From contig QKYT01000195.1 in assembly GCA_003550305.1 (NCBI GenBank), positions 73,922 to 101,425 on the forward strand: a stretch of 27,504 nucleotides of DNA, given 5' to 3'. The number at the start of each line of letters is the position of its first letter. Position 1 is the stretch's first letter. Under the pieces are notes generated by a model, which had not been told where the DNA came from, searched no databases, and saw only the letters and a program-made list of their open reading frames with translations. Below, in pieces: positions 1-9,421 of this stretch. Both the position numbers and the translations under genes were made by a program. Source of the stretch: Glomus cerebriforme. Taxonomy: Eukaryota; Glomeromycota; Glomeromycetes; Glomerales; Glomeraceae.

Positions 1-162
1 CAAATGTAAGAAGGTGGACAAATACTAATATTCAGTCCATTAATAACTATCCAACATTTTGCTGTTCTAATTATGTTTTTAATATATCAGCATTTTTGAT
101 ATCCGCCAAGAAATAATTTTTATAAATCATCGACAGCACGTGTATAATTGATCTTTTCTGAC

Positions 163-278
163 TACCCATCAAAAAATGTCACGAAATGGCCAGAATTAAA
201 GATCGGCAACATGCATAATCATGCATATGGCTGTGCGCCACACTTAATGCAGGCCAACGTGACATTTTTTGATGGGTA
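163..278. mobile_element. Short palindromic element (MITE-like) with 21-bp perfect terminal inverted repeats
   Basis: The left arm (163-183) begins TACCCATCAAAAAATGTCAC and the right arm (258-278) is its exact reverse complement over 21 bp, giving a 116-bp element with no coding capacity. The interior keeps a weaker match (TGGCC near the left arm, GGCCA near the right). The arm matches the left end of the larger MULE-like element at 4209 in 20 of 21 positions. The short flank CCCTGCG, next to the right arm here on the opposite strand, is also present beside that end at 4202. An 8-bp word ATCTTTTC occurs on both sides (151-158 and 292-299) and could be a target-site duplication, but it is not flush with the arms. 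A non-autonomous relative of the MULE is the simplest reading. Confidence 0.75.
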
Positions 279-1140
279 CGCAGGGTAACTCATCTTTTCA
301 TGATGTCATATTACTCATATATCAATTTTGGCGCAATATCACGATCGGAATGTTGTTAAATGAAATATAACAATAAGAATCTTTTTCGTAAGTCGTATTT
401 TGTTTTTTATGTACTGTAATCTTATTAAATTAGCTCAAAATTTACATTAATCTCAGGAAAGTTATCTTGTGAAGTATATCTATTTTATGAGGGTAAAATA
501 GAGAGACATAATATTGAAAACTTTAATGTAGACAAAGAAATGAGTATGTGAGTTGGAATCATTTGATATTTTACTTCAGAAATTATAGAAGGATAATAAA
601 TAGGCGAAAAAAATTAGCAATCATAAAATAGTGGAAATTCTCATTTTATCAAGATGATTCCTTCCTTTAAATAGTCCAATAATAATCCGCTAAGCTACTT
701 CATAAAAACTAAGTTTTTGGTATAATCTTATTGTGATTAAAACTTTCTTCGAATTAGATTAAAAAAAAAAAAGATAATTCCTATCTCATTAATTTTCAAA
801 AAAAAAGCCTAATGTTTTGTAATAAACTAACTTATAAATAAATTCCCATTTTATTTGTCAAGAGTCATCATATTGAAAATTTTTAATTTGTTAATTTGTG
901 ATATCATAGTAAATATTATATAAGAAATATATAATCATGTATAATATTTTACGAAACTTTTTTTTCAAGGTACGTCAACTTTCCATCTAATACTACATAC
1001 CGAGAATGATGCAATATTAACCTTTCTTTCACTTGTTTAACATCCTTTCTTTTCAATCAATCATTTAATAATGTATATAATTTATTTATTTTATATTAAT
1101 GATTTTTTTTTTTTTTTTGTAAATAATTTATTTCATTTCC
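279..1140. other. Intergenic, AT-rich, nothing recognised
   Basis: This stretch has homopolymeric A and T runs and stops in every frame. I see no gene, repeat arm or RNA structure that I can support. Confidence 0.6.
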
Positions 1141-1420
1141 TAAAAATTAAAAAATAATGAGAGTACAGTAACTACAGTATGGCCAAAAACTTTTTTGCTT
1201 AGAATTAATAAACATAACATGGCTGAGCTCATTTACATAGCAGAAGTGAACACAGATCTTGTATGTATTGATACCAGAGAAATTATTTTTGACTGTTTGA
1301 GGAAGGTACATAACCGAAATCTCTCTGGAATCGATAGACCTCAAACAGGAATTTCACAACAACTTCTTGGCTTCAAAAATGTAAGTTCCAAGCTGGTCCT
1401 GATAGTGTATATATAAACAA
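1141..1420 (+). other. Short open stretch of doubtful coding status
   Basis: A 73-codon plus-strand frame (1195-1416) and an overlapping 65-codon minus-strand frame sit in a patch less AT-rich than its surroundings. The plus-strand frame contains VCIDTREIIFDCLRKVHNRN, which is less low-complexity than local noise. There is no family match and no clear flanking splice site, and both strands are open, so an exon remnant and chance cannot be told apart. Confidence 0.15.
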
Positions 1421-2335
1421 ATAAAAGCTTTCCTTGATACCATAATACAACCATCAGGTTATAAATCAAATAATGAATTCTACTAATATTATACTGCCTC
1501 AAAGTTCGAACGTTCATAAATTGACAGTAATATTTCAGCGCAGTAAATATTGAATATAATACAATTTCCTTGTATAAAAAAACTTTTCACTTTAATAATA
1601 TTTATCCTATAATTTTGACACGTTGATTAAGACTTGAATGGGATATATTTTAGATATTTGTCATAGATATATCGTTTCGTTGGTTAATTATAGCGTGGGA
1701 ATTATTTTCTTTTTAAATAAATGATTCCATTTAATTCCATTGATCACATAATTATTTATAATCGAGATTACAAAAGGCGAAAATAACATTTCCTGCATTA
1801 ACAGATTACGAAAAATTGTTTACAAATATAAATGTATAGTAAATTTTGAAAATATCATGAATCATTAATAATCTATAGGTAATCAAATAAATAAATTATT
1901 GATTATAGAAATTTTACTTAAATCATAAGAAATTTGTGTAAGATGACTCACATGCTTATTATTAATTTATAATTTTGACTCAAATTTACATTCTTGATAA
2001 TTTGATTATATAAATACCCTACTTTTTTTTTCATCCATGCATATTATTATTTCTATAATGAAACTGGAAATCCAACAAGAGCAAAAAACTAACAAAAAAT
2101 AACTCCAAAATGATATATTCAAGGCCAAAAGTGACACGAACCAAGACGAAGACCTTTTTATCTCTGGACTTAACTATGGACCGACTAAACCTAGAAGCAG
2201 AAAATATAAAAAATTAAACTTTTACAGACTTATGACAATATGAACAAAAAAAACAAGTAATTTGATTCAAGACTGGTCCATATTTATCACTTCTATCAAA
2301 TCCTCTTAATTAAATTAATTATTACAGTATTCCAA
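1421..2335. other. Intergenic, AT-rich, nothing recognised
   Basis: No frame of useful length and no repeat arm. The phrase AGCGCAGTAA near 1537 recurs near 19017 and, inverted, near 9525, but the shared stretch is too short to define an element. Confidence 0.5.
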
Positions 2336-2516
2336 TTTTCTTTATCTCTATAATTTTATTTTCCTATTCCTTAAACTCCCTCTTATCTTCCTTATACTGT
2401 ATATGAGAACTTTCTCGTATCAGGCAAGGAAAACCGGTCAGATAGTTGAGTATCTCCTAACTGGCTGGTTGGTTTAGATTAGAATTCCCTCTTCATTTCC
2501 TTGTATACTGTATATA
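2336..2516 (-). repeat. Dispersed structured repeat, copy 1
   Basis: Read on the minus strand this copy runs from an ACAGTATAC box through GGGAATTCTAATCTAAACC, a stem-loop with CAGTTAG pairing CTATCTG (one mismatch), the conserved CCTTGCCTGATACGAG block, a GAGA/TCTC hairpin and a second ACAGTATAAGGAA box, ending in an A-rich tail with ATAAAATTATAGAG. Copies 2 (13258-13440) and 3 (25405-25720) have the same blocks in the same order. It is non-coding. It lies next to the decayed coding element at 2640-3080, as copy 2 lies next to the matching remnant at 12840-13230. It could be a terminal region of a retroelement or a SINE-like family; no clear Pol III box B (GGTTCGANNCC) is visible. Confidence 0.8.
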
Positions 2517-2639
2517 TTAATTATGAGGTCACATATTACCAATACCCGTATAGATGTGTCGAAATTTGTAAGAGATTCTAGACGAGTGGGATTAAAACCT
2601 TTTAAATCTTTTCCCGGGTTCATCTTTTTAAGTTCCAAG

Positions 2640-3080
2640 AAATGGCAAATAAAAAATTGTTGAGTATTATTTTTTTGGTATCATCTTTATGAACAAAGCA
2701 GAAGTTAAACCAGTGGAGAAGTGGAGATACAATGAATTTCAAAAAAAGGGAATTTGGATTCTTTTCATGGAAATAAGATGACTCAATCAATAAATGATGG
2801 AAAAGGCACTATGGAAGAGGCATTAAGAAGAATAAAAATATCAGAAAAGCTAAAAAGACTGACGATGGAAATTTTTATTTAGAAATTAATAATATATGAA
2901 ATTATTGAATAATCTACAGGAGGAGTTGGGTTGGTCAAAGAGGAAATATGACCTCCAATATTGTGGAGAATTTCTTTAATGAAGTGCTATGTGTAAAGAA
3001 ACAGAACGAGGTTGTAAGATGGAAATAATCAGTCAATTGGACATACAAAAAGAATAAGCCAACATGAAATAACAATAAAC
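2640..3080 (+). pseudogene. Decayed coding element next to repeat copy 1
   Basis: Short plus-strand open pieces are separated by stops and shifts, such as MEEALRRIKISEKLKRLTME from 2812. No family is recognised. The DNA is a diverged, inverted relative of 12840-13230: AAATATCAGAAAA, a GATGGA-TTTTTA-TT segment and the 14-bp GAATAAGCCAACAT occur in the same order in both. Both copies are adjacent to the same dispersed repeat, in the same relative orientation. This suggests that repeat and decayed ORF once belonged to one mobile element, probably a retroelement. That assignment is inference. Confidence 0.5.
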
Positions 3081-4207
3081 TAATCAAGTAAATCACATGA
3101 GCTCAATATAAGTATGAAGATGGATATGGAGCAAAGAAGATATTATTAAGCAATTTATTAGTAGAAAAGATCTGTTGAACAAAGGATACCAGTATACTCA
3201 ATATAAATTAATAGTAGTACTTTTAATATTAAAAATTTATTTTTATGAAAAAATTGTAAGCTATTTAAACTATTGGTGCGTATCATATATAGTTCTAAAA
3301 TTATATTTGTATTTTAAAGATTCATTTAATATTATTTAGCTTTTGTTTCCATTTCAGAGTAGATGTACAGTTTTAAATGTTCAATTTATAAATAAATTAT
3401 TAAGGTGTTGTATATAGATTCCTTATAATAAATTTTAAATTTAAGATAATTCATAAAATTGAAGTAATTTTTAAATTTTTAGTTGTGTAAAAGCTTGTAA
3501 ATTAAGAGTAATTATCAAGAGCAAAATTTAAAATTTACATTTTGTCTGCTGTGGTTCCAATTATTCTCTTAATTGACAGAAGGCATTATGACTAAGCTAA
3601 TACCATAAATAATAAAGATAAATTTAGGTTGATTGTTCAATTTGGCCAATTAAGATGATACAAGTTAAAATTTGTTATGCATGAAACATTTGTTTTACAT
3701 ACCTTTAATTACTCTAGAAGTAAATTGGTTTAAATAATTCATGGTCAAATCATTCCATGACAATTATAAAGAATAACTTTTTAAACCTATTATAGTATAA
3801 CATTTTCAATATAAAAAATACTGATTTGAAAAATATAATCCACCTTAAAAAAAAAAAGAATTATTCAGATATTAAATGAAGTTGATAAACAAACTGTACA
3901 TTCCTATTTCTAAACTCTTTAAATTAAATAAATTTCAACTAATATTTTAAGAATACACGTTTATTGGATAATGGGAATACCAAGACTTTCTTTATCATCA
4001 TAAAATCATTAAAAAAATTATGTATGTCAATGTATTCAAGATCATTTTGAATCAACAAAAATATTGTTTAAAAATGAAACAAAAAAAGGAAGTAGTTTTG
4101 AGATTACATTATGGTCCTCTATTTTTGTTTTTTTACAAAATACATGAAAAAACTGAAGAAAATGGAGAAAATGTGGCGTAGTTCTTTTTTTTTTGACTCT
4201 TCCCTGC
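3081..4207. other. Intergenic, nothing recognised
   Basis: AT-rich sequence with many stops in all frames. I see no coding frame, inverted-repeat arms or known motif before the left end of the MULE-like element. Confidence 0.5.
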
Positions 4208-4300
4208 GTACCCACCAAAAAATGTCACGAAAGTGGCTTTGCTGTGACACGTGGCTGATCAAACACGAGATAAACAAAAACATGATTGGTCGTAATGTAA
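4208..4300 (+). repeat. Left terminal inverted repeat of the MULE-like element
   Basis: The outer part TACCCACCAAAAAATGTCAC is nearly the arm of the miniature element at 163-278. The inner part (4238-4300), starting TTTGCTGTGACACGTGGCTG, pairs with 7427-7489 with about five mismatches and no gap. Confidence 0.85.
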
Positions 4301-4670
4301 TACGATATAATAGCATTTGTGCAAACTAAATAGATGAGTAAAACTTCGAAACTATAAAAAAAAATTAACAACCCATTTTTTTCTATAATTTTTACGCATT
4401 TAACTTAAAAACTATGAACTAAACATTGTACCAAAACGTTTTTTGCTATACACATCAAACTTAAAATTAGAATTCAGTAACACAAAATAAATGGTATTAT
4501 AATTTATTTTGGTTGTAGTACGCGTGTACGCCTGTTTTAAATATATATAAATATATTTATTTAATTAATAACATTTTTTTTAGTATTTGATTCTTAAATA
4601 TGCAGATATCATTTATGGATGAATTATCTGTTAATGTAATAATAGTAATATTTTACTTTATGAAAATGCA

Positions 4671-4838
4671 ATGAAAAAACGATGTCCAGGTTGCAAAAAA
4701 GACCATGATGAACAAATGTTTATTGATGGAAAGACTATTCGTGTAACATGTTCTAACTGCCGATCAAATAATAAAATACGCAAAAATCAATCTCGCAATT
4801 CATTACATTCAGAAAATGAGAATTTGAAAAACAATTAA
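4671..4838 (+). CDS. Short zinc-ribbon ORF, probable 5' piece of the MULE-encoded protein
   Basis: A 55-codon frame begins at ATG 4671. It contains C5-x2-C8-x18-C27-x2-C30, a plausible four-cysteine zinc ribbon, followed by a basic, Asn-rich tail. The frame closes at TAA 4836-4838. One base out of frame, DNA straight after it encodes QLIKFGELTDELLFAVDQHT, so the stop most likely reflects a frameshift in a once longer protein. It lies inside the MULE-like termini and in the same direction as the transposase pieces, so a DNA-binding role at the start of that protein is plausible. I would treat it as a fragment of a dead gene, not an expressed small protein. Confidence 0.5.
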   Translation: MKKRCPGCKKDHDEQMFIDGKTIRVTCSNCRSNNKIRKNQSRNSLHSENENLKNN

Positions 4839-5740
4839 TAAAATTTGGGGAACTAACGGATGAATTATTGTTTGCAGTGGATCAACATACAGGTTCGTAA
4901 ACTTAACAGTAGAGCATGCTGCAAGTTTTTAATTTTGAGAAAGAAATTGACATTAATCCACTTTCTGGAGATCCAAAAACTATTGCGGATATCATAATTG
5001 AAGCAGTTCAAAATGCAGATGAATATAAATGGAAGTATGTAAATGTAAATCATTTTTTTAACAAGTTTTGTAATCAATAAACTAATTATTTAATTTATTA
5101 GATAGATATATATTTATTTATTCATAATACGAATAAAACAATAATCAGTTTTTGGTACATATGTGCTCAACGTATTGTACCTTAAAATCATCTCGAAAGA
5201 ATCTTAAAATTAATAAACAACATGATACTACTCCTAAAGAACGATTTGATTGTAATGGAACAATCAATCTACTCATAAATACCAGTATACATCGTGTCTA
5301 TATTCACATTCAGCATCATGATCCCAATTGATTTTTCTGTTCCTGATTGGATAAATTTCCACAAGTAATTTATGACAATTAGTTAATCAAGGAATGCCTA
5401 TATTTATATGACAAAAACAAATACATTACTGGTGGTCTCAATATATGACTAAACAGTATAAACGAAAGAAGATGCTTAAGATTCAGCACATGACTGGCTC
5501 CGTGAAAAAGGCCATGAAATTTTTGAAATTATTGTTGTAAATAAAGAGCAAGCACGATCAATTGGATTTATAACAGGATTTCATAAGAATTACAAGAAAA
5601 AATATTCAAATCAATGAATGTGGCATTGATGCAACATGTAAGTTTATTTTTATTATTAAAAATATTTTTCTATACTAATTAATTTATATATTTGTAGATA
5701 ATACAAATTTGAATTATATGATGGAAATGGAGTTTCAGGT
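4839..5740 (+). pseudogene. MULE-like transposase remnant with a retained intron
   Basis: Plus-strand pieces recur in order, broken by stops and shifts: FEKEIDINPLSGDPKTIADI (from about 4930), an N-terminal domain with RFDCNGTINLLINTSIHRVY (from about 5242), KQIHYWWSQYMTKQYKRKK (from about 5417), AHDWLREKGHEIFEIIVVNK (from about 5490) and ECGIDATY near 5618. The last is interrupted after GATGCAACAT by GTAAGT (5638) and resumes after TTTGTAG (5697) as ATAATACAAAT, so the spliced reading is DATYNTN. The 60-bp intron holds a TACTAA branch-like site. DATYNTN fits the first catalytic Asp region of MULE/FAR1 transposases. The second and third acidic residues are not recognisable, so the catalytic domain is truncated. 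Confidence 0.65.
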
Positions 5741-5759
5741 GCACAAACAAATTAGATCT

Positions 5760-6160
5760 GAAACAAATGAACAAAAAGCACCAAAATGTTACATTGACTT
5801 GATGGAGAAATGTTGGAATTCCATTATATAGAAAAATTATAAGCAATTCGAGAAAGCAGATGAATATAGAAAGAAAAATTTTCATCTATTAATAACAGCC
5901 AATTAATTACTCATCCAGAAGCTTATTATGCATCTAGAATACTTAATTCTTTCATTAATAACCTTCCAGGATATGATAATATTGATGATAGTACTGTAGA
6001 AATTACTGATTTTATGAAATTACATTTACATTCTGTTTTTTTGGTTAAAGAATTTATTAACGAATTTAATTATCTTATGGGATATCAATCAAAAATGAAA
6101 ATAATCAATAAGAAGAATCAGAAAAATAAAAATAAAAATAAATTTATTATTTTACAATAA
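5760..6160 (+). pseudogene. C-terminal fragment of a protein kinase (first of three in the window)
   Basis: KAPKCYIDLMEKCWNS (from about 5776) is the signature of the last kinase subdomain, in which a conserved (K)CW precedes a D-P-x-x-R-P motif. Here the frame stops at TAG right after CWNSII and the Arg-Pro segment is missing. The tail continues in shifted frames: YKQFEKADEYRKKNF, then about 90 open codons with NNSQLITHPEAYYASRILNS and TVEITDFMKLHLHSVFLVKE, ending in a Lys/Asn-rich run at TAA 6158-6160. Such HP-x-A-x-Y-x-S-R tails are typical of the expanded Tyr-kinase-like family in Rhizophagus. N-lobe and catalytic loop are absent, so it cannot be an active kinase. It directly follows the transposase remnant inside the MULE termini, so it may be a captured gene piece or a later insertion. 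Confidence 0.7.
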
Positions 6161-6500
6161 ATTTTTTATTTTTATTTTTATATTTTTATCATATTATCTT
6201 TATTTAAAATATAAATTTTGTTCAACACTGATTATAGTCCTTGTTCATTTAAATAAGTTGTTCAAAATCTGGCACTCTAATATCTTGTTAATATACTCCT
6301 ATATTGTTCAATAGTGATAATTTTATGAATTAACGTTATACTAATTAATATTGATAGTATAATATGAAATTACTAGAATTTTACTTATATTTTTTTTTTT
6401 TTGAATCTATAATGTAAATAAAATAAAACCATCAATTCTGTATAACTTGATTTTCATTTGCCTAATAACTGAGGATAATATTTTCTCACATTGCATTATG
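6161..6500. other. Non-coding spacer inside the MULE-like element
   Basis: AT-rich sequence with T-runs between the plus-strand kinase piece and the minus-strand remnant. No feature seen. Confidence 0.4.
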
Positions 6501-7260
6501 ATTCAGAGAAGTACCAGCGCAGAGCCTTTACATCATTATTAACATTGTCATTAATGAATCTTCATTCTGACTCCATTCATTAGTTAGCTCAGCAATTTGA
6601 GTACTTATTGCTTGTATTTTATCATCAAATCATGGAAAATTTGGAGAATGCATTCTTTCTTATCCTTAGAATTAAAAAAGTTTCATTTCTACAGATTATA
6701 ATATTAAGTATTATTGAATCCAATACAATTGAATAATACAAGCTTATCAACTCATATTCCTTAATGACTCCTTCCAAAAGGATTGTAGTCGATTATTGTT
6801 GAATTCTGAATTTACCCATTGTCAAAAGTAGATGATGTTGACAATGTATTAACTACTTATTTAATAATAAAAGAAAGTATATAGCCACTTCCTCCTTCAG
6901 AAATAGCAGACTTTTACCAATAACAAGTTAAAGCACCTGAATAGAAGACTTGGGAGATTCCAAGCTGTCAAATTTAGTAATTCTCTTGAGCCAACCCAGG
7001 AGTTTCCCTTCTTTTCATCCAAAGTAATGAAAGTACTTTGGTCTATTTCTTTTGCTTCATACAAAAAACAACTTGACCAATAACTGTTGAAGTCTATTCA
7101 GTTTTATGAGAATGATTTAATAATAGTATTTCAATAAATGAATAAAAAGCTATAATATGATTTGTTTCTTCTTTCTTTCAAGTACGAAATGAGTTCATTG
7201 CGACCAATATACATTTCTTCATAAATATGCCCTGAAGTAGTTTGTTCAGGCATCTTTTTA
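6500..7260 (-). pseudogene. Frame-broken coding remnant on the minus strand, family unknown
   Basis: Read on the minus strand, coding-like pieces follow each other in changing frames. PEQTTSGHIYEEMYIGRNEL and KERRNKSYYSFL lie near 7250-7140, TFITLDEKKGNSWVGSRELL continuing into NLTAWNLPS lies near 7045-6950, and KSAISEGGSGYILSFIIK then VVNTLSTSSTFDNG lie near 6910-6820. A final piece with KIQAISTQIAELTNEWSQNE lies near 6620-6550. Composition is that of real protein, not of AT noise, but stops and shifts rule out expression of a full product. It opposes the transposase pieces and fills the right half of the MULE-like element. It may be a second element gene or a captured host gene; I do not recognise it. 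Confidence 0.5.
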
Positions 7261-7426
7261 TTAAATTATTAGTTTGAGAATAAAGATGTATAACTTTTTA
7301 AAACCATTAGAAATTTTCTATAAGAGATACAAAGAGTTAAAAATTTTTATATATACACCTTGTTTAGTACGTCTATGATTATAAATGATGTTATTTTCAG
7401 TTAATTAGGAATATGCAGGATTAAGT

Positions 7427-7512
7427 TTACATTACGACCAATTATGTTTTTGTTTATTTCGTGATCGATCAGCCACATGTCACAGCAAAGTGGCATTTTT
7501 TCATTGGTTGTA
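7427..7512 (-). repeat. Right terminal inverted repeat of the MULE-like element
   Basis: The reverse complement of 7427-7489 matches 4238-4300 at about 58 of 63 sites. The outer part (7490-7512) keeps the AAAAAATG block on the minus strand but lacks about nine bases found in the left arm. Confidence 0.85.
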
Positions 7513-7821
7513 CATCGGAATCTGATCAAAATTGTCCATAAAAGTAACATGATTTATTATTGGAAAAAAAAAATTTTAAACATTTGTTCATTTTTCAACA
7601 TAAATAACATTAAATTAAAATAATGACAATTTGATTTATATTTAAAAATTTTTGTAAATGGTTTATATGTGACAATCTAAAGTAATAATATAGAATGAAT
7701 AAAATGAAAAAAAAAGAATCTGACCCTATTGAGACTAACATATTATGATAAATCAAAGAAAATTAAATAATAAAATTAAAATTATCATTAAACTTATAAA
7801 TACTATAAAAATCCATAAATT
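7513..7821. other. Spacer downstream of the F-box gene
   Basis: AT-rich sequence between the MULE terminus and the stop codon of the F-box gene; it probably includes that gene's 3' untranslated region. No sharp polyadenylation signal can be singled out. Confidence 0.4.
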
Positions 7822-9285
7822 TTACACCTTTATCCTTAATTTCTTCATACCCAAAATTTTCAAACTATTATTTTTACTTCTTTCTATATAATTTAAAATT
7901 ATTTTAAGAAATTCATATTCAATAAATTGATCTAAATTAATTAATTCTAACTGATCATGACAATTTTCTAAAAATTTCTTAAGATCTAAAGAATGACGAC
8001 AAGAATGATGAAAATGAATAGTAATTTCTTTAACATTAATAGGTAAATAATTTGCTAATTTTGTAATAAACATTCCATCATGATAATAATAAATATTAAT
8101 ATTTAAAATTTTTATTTTTAAATATTTAAAAGCCAATAAATCATCAATTTGTGACTCAATTCTGATTTCTAAAATAATAAGGTTTGAACAATATTTTGAA
8201 ATACTTTCAATAAAAGAAGGTTTTAAGTATTCAAACAATAATAATCTTTGTAATGAAGCACCTAAATATCTAATCATTGAAGGTATAATGCATTGATTCC
8301 AAACGTTATGCATAAATATTAACTCCTTGAGATTAAAAGATGCAAATAATAACATATCACATTTTTTTAATGTTAAACCTTTACAATTATCAAATTTCAA
8401 ATATTTTAAACTGTATAAATTTATAAGATTCTTAAAAGAAATGTCATCAAAATTAATACGTTCAAATTCGATATAAACTAAAGAATATTTTTGAAATTCT
8501 AAAGATAAAAAAATATTATTTAATAAATAATCACAGAGTGATATGTTAAATCCTTTAAGATTATTTTGATTTTGAATAATTGTACAAAGATTTTCTTTGA
8601 TGGATTTAATATCATCGATATTATTGATGAAATTATTATGTTGTTGATAAGATGTAGAAATTTCTAATAGATTCAAATTTGAACAAAAATTCTTTATATT
8701 AATTAAAAATTTTTGTGTAGTTGATAGATTGATATCTTGTAAATCTAACGATAATGAATTTAAATTTGTTAAATTGTAAAAATTTTGAATATTATACTTC
8801 TTATTACAAAATAAATATAATGGAATACTTAATTGTTTAATATTTATACATTGATGTAAAATGAAATGATAAAATGTTGGAATAAAATCTTTATGTATTT
8901 TACGATAATCATATGATAAATCCAAATAACTTTCAACCCATTTGATAATTATAAAAGTAATTTTATAATAATTAATATTTTTTAAAAATTTTGGATATTT
9001 AAATAATGATTTATATTTATCATCGATTTTAATATTTTTAATATTGATAAATTTTAATTGATTTTTCAATATTAAAATTTTTTCATTATTAAAACATAAA
9101 ACTAATGTTAAGATTATTGAATAATTCTTTTTATTAGTTAAATTATCAAAAGGATTTGCGTAAAGTAAAGGAACCGTTGATTCACACCAAAATCGATTGA
9201 CTAATGAACAATTAAATAAAGATGAACGATCATTTTGAAGGAGTTTTAAAATGTCGTAAAGACAATCATATGGTAAATAATTCAT
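7822..9285 (-). CDS. F-box protein with degenerate leucine-rich repeats
   Basis: Uninterrupted 487-residue single-exon gene from ATG 9285 to TAA 7822. Residues 1-45 form an F-box: MNYLPYDCLYDILKLLQNDR, then SLFNCSLVNRFWCESTVPLL, with the usual Leu-Pro start and the C-x-L-V-N-R-x-W core. The remainder is rich in Leu, Ile and Asn in an irregular LRR-like pattern (for example NLTNLNSLSLDLQDINLS near 167-184, LKELIFMHNVWNQ near 317-329). Family knowledge: the F-box recruits such proteins to SCF ubiquitin ligases through Skp1, and the C-terminal repeats bind substrates. Rhizophagus has hundreds of paralogues of about this length. The substrate cannot be inferred. No stop or shift interrupts the frame. 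The next start-like features upstream lie in non-coding DNA, and the F-box begins at residue 4, so this start is secure. Confidence 0.9.
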   Translation of the reverse strand: MNYLPYDCLYDILKLLQNDRSSLFNCSLVNRFWCESTVPLLYANPFDNLTNKKNYSIILTLVLCFNNEKILILKNQLKFINIKNIKIDDKYKSLFKYPKFLKNINYYKITFIIIKWVESYLDLSYDYRKIHKDFIPTFYHFILHQCINIKQLSIPLYLFCNKKYNIQNFYNLTNLNSLSLDLQDINLSTTQKFLINIKNFCSNLNLLEISTSYQQHNNFINNIDDIKSIKENLCTIIQNQNNLKGFNISLCDYLLNNIFLSLEFQKYSLVYIEFERINFDDISFKNLINLYSLKYLKFDNCKGLTLKKCDMLLFASFNLKELIFMHNVWNQCIIPSMIRYLGASLQRLLLFEYLKPSFIESISKYCSNLIILEIRIESQIDDLLAFKYLKIKILNINIYYYHDGMFITKLANYLPINVKEITIHFHHSCRHSLDLKKFLENCHDQLELINLDQFIEYEFLKIILNYIERSKNNSLKILGMKKLRIKV

Positions 9286-9335
9286 TTTTTTAAGGAATTC
9301 AATAAAGTAAAAATGAATTACAGTAAATTGATTTC

Positions 9336-9349
9336 ATTATATATATATG
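9336..9349 (-). promoter_or_regulatory. Possible TATA box of the F-box gene
   Basis: ACATATATATATAA on the minus strand lies about 50-65 bp upstream of the F-box ATG. In such AT-rich DNA this match is weak evidence on its own. Confidence 0.3.
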
Positions 9350-9421
9350 TCGTATGATCATCTTTTAATGTTGTACAAAAGTATTTTTATTTTACAAATT
9401 TAGTAAATCACACAAACGAGT

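Larger units (their letters stand above)
4208..7512 (+). mobile_element. Degenerate MULE-like DNA transposon with long terminal inverted repeats
   Basis: The ends are clear inverted repeats. Positions 4238-4300 match the reverse complement of 7427-7489 at about 58 of 63 sites. A looser outer part (4208-4237 versus 7490-7512) carries the AAAAAATG block. Between them lie a zinc-ribbon ORF (4671-4838), plus-strand transposase pieces (4839-5740), a protein-kinase tail piece (5760-6160) and a minus-strand coding remnant (about 6500-7260). The piece ECGIDATY followed across an intron by NTN resembles the D-x-TY-x-TN surroundings of the first catalytic Asp in MULE/FAR1-type transposases. Stops and frameshifts show that the element is dead. 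No certain target-site duplication is visible. Family assignment is knowledge plus inference; the termini are seen directly. Confidence 0.75.

Noticed and set aside
1500..1512. GTTCGAAC as a tRNA T-arm box B
   Set aside because: No cloverleaf can be folded around it and no A box lies upstream.
1534..1560. Shared AGCGCAGTAA-type phrase near 1537, 9525 and 19017
   Set aside because: The match does not extend beyond about 20 bp, so no repeat family can be claimed.
2386..2510. tRNA-derived SINE
   Set aside because: No convincing box A and box B pair; GGTTTAGATT is too far from GGTTCGANNCC.
4111..4329. 72- and 65-codon frames on opposite strands
   Set aside because: They straddle the MULE left terminus, so they cannot be a conserved gene; frames on both strands point to chance.
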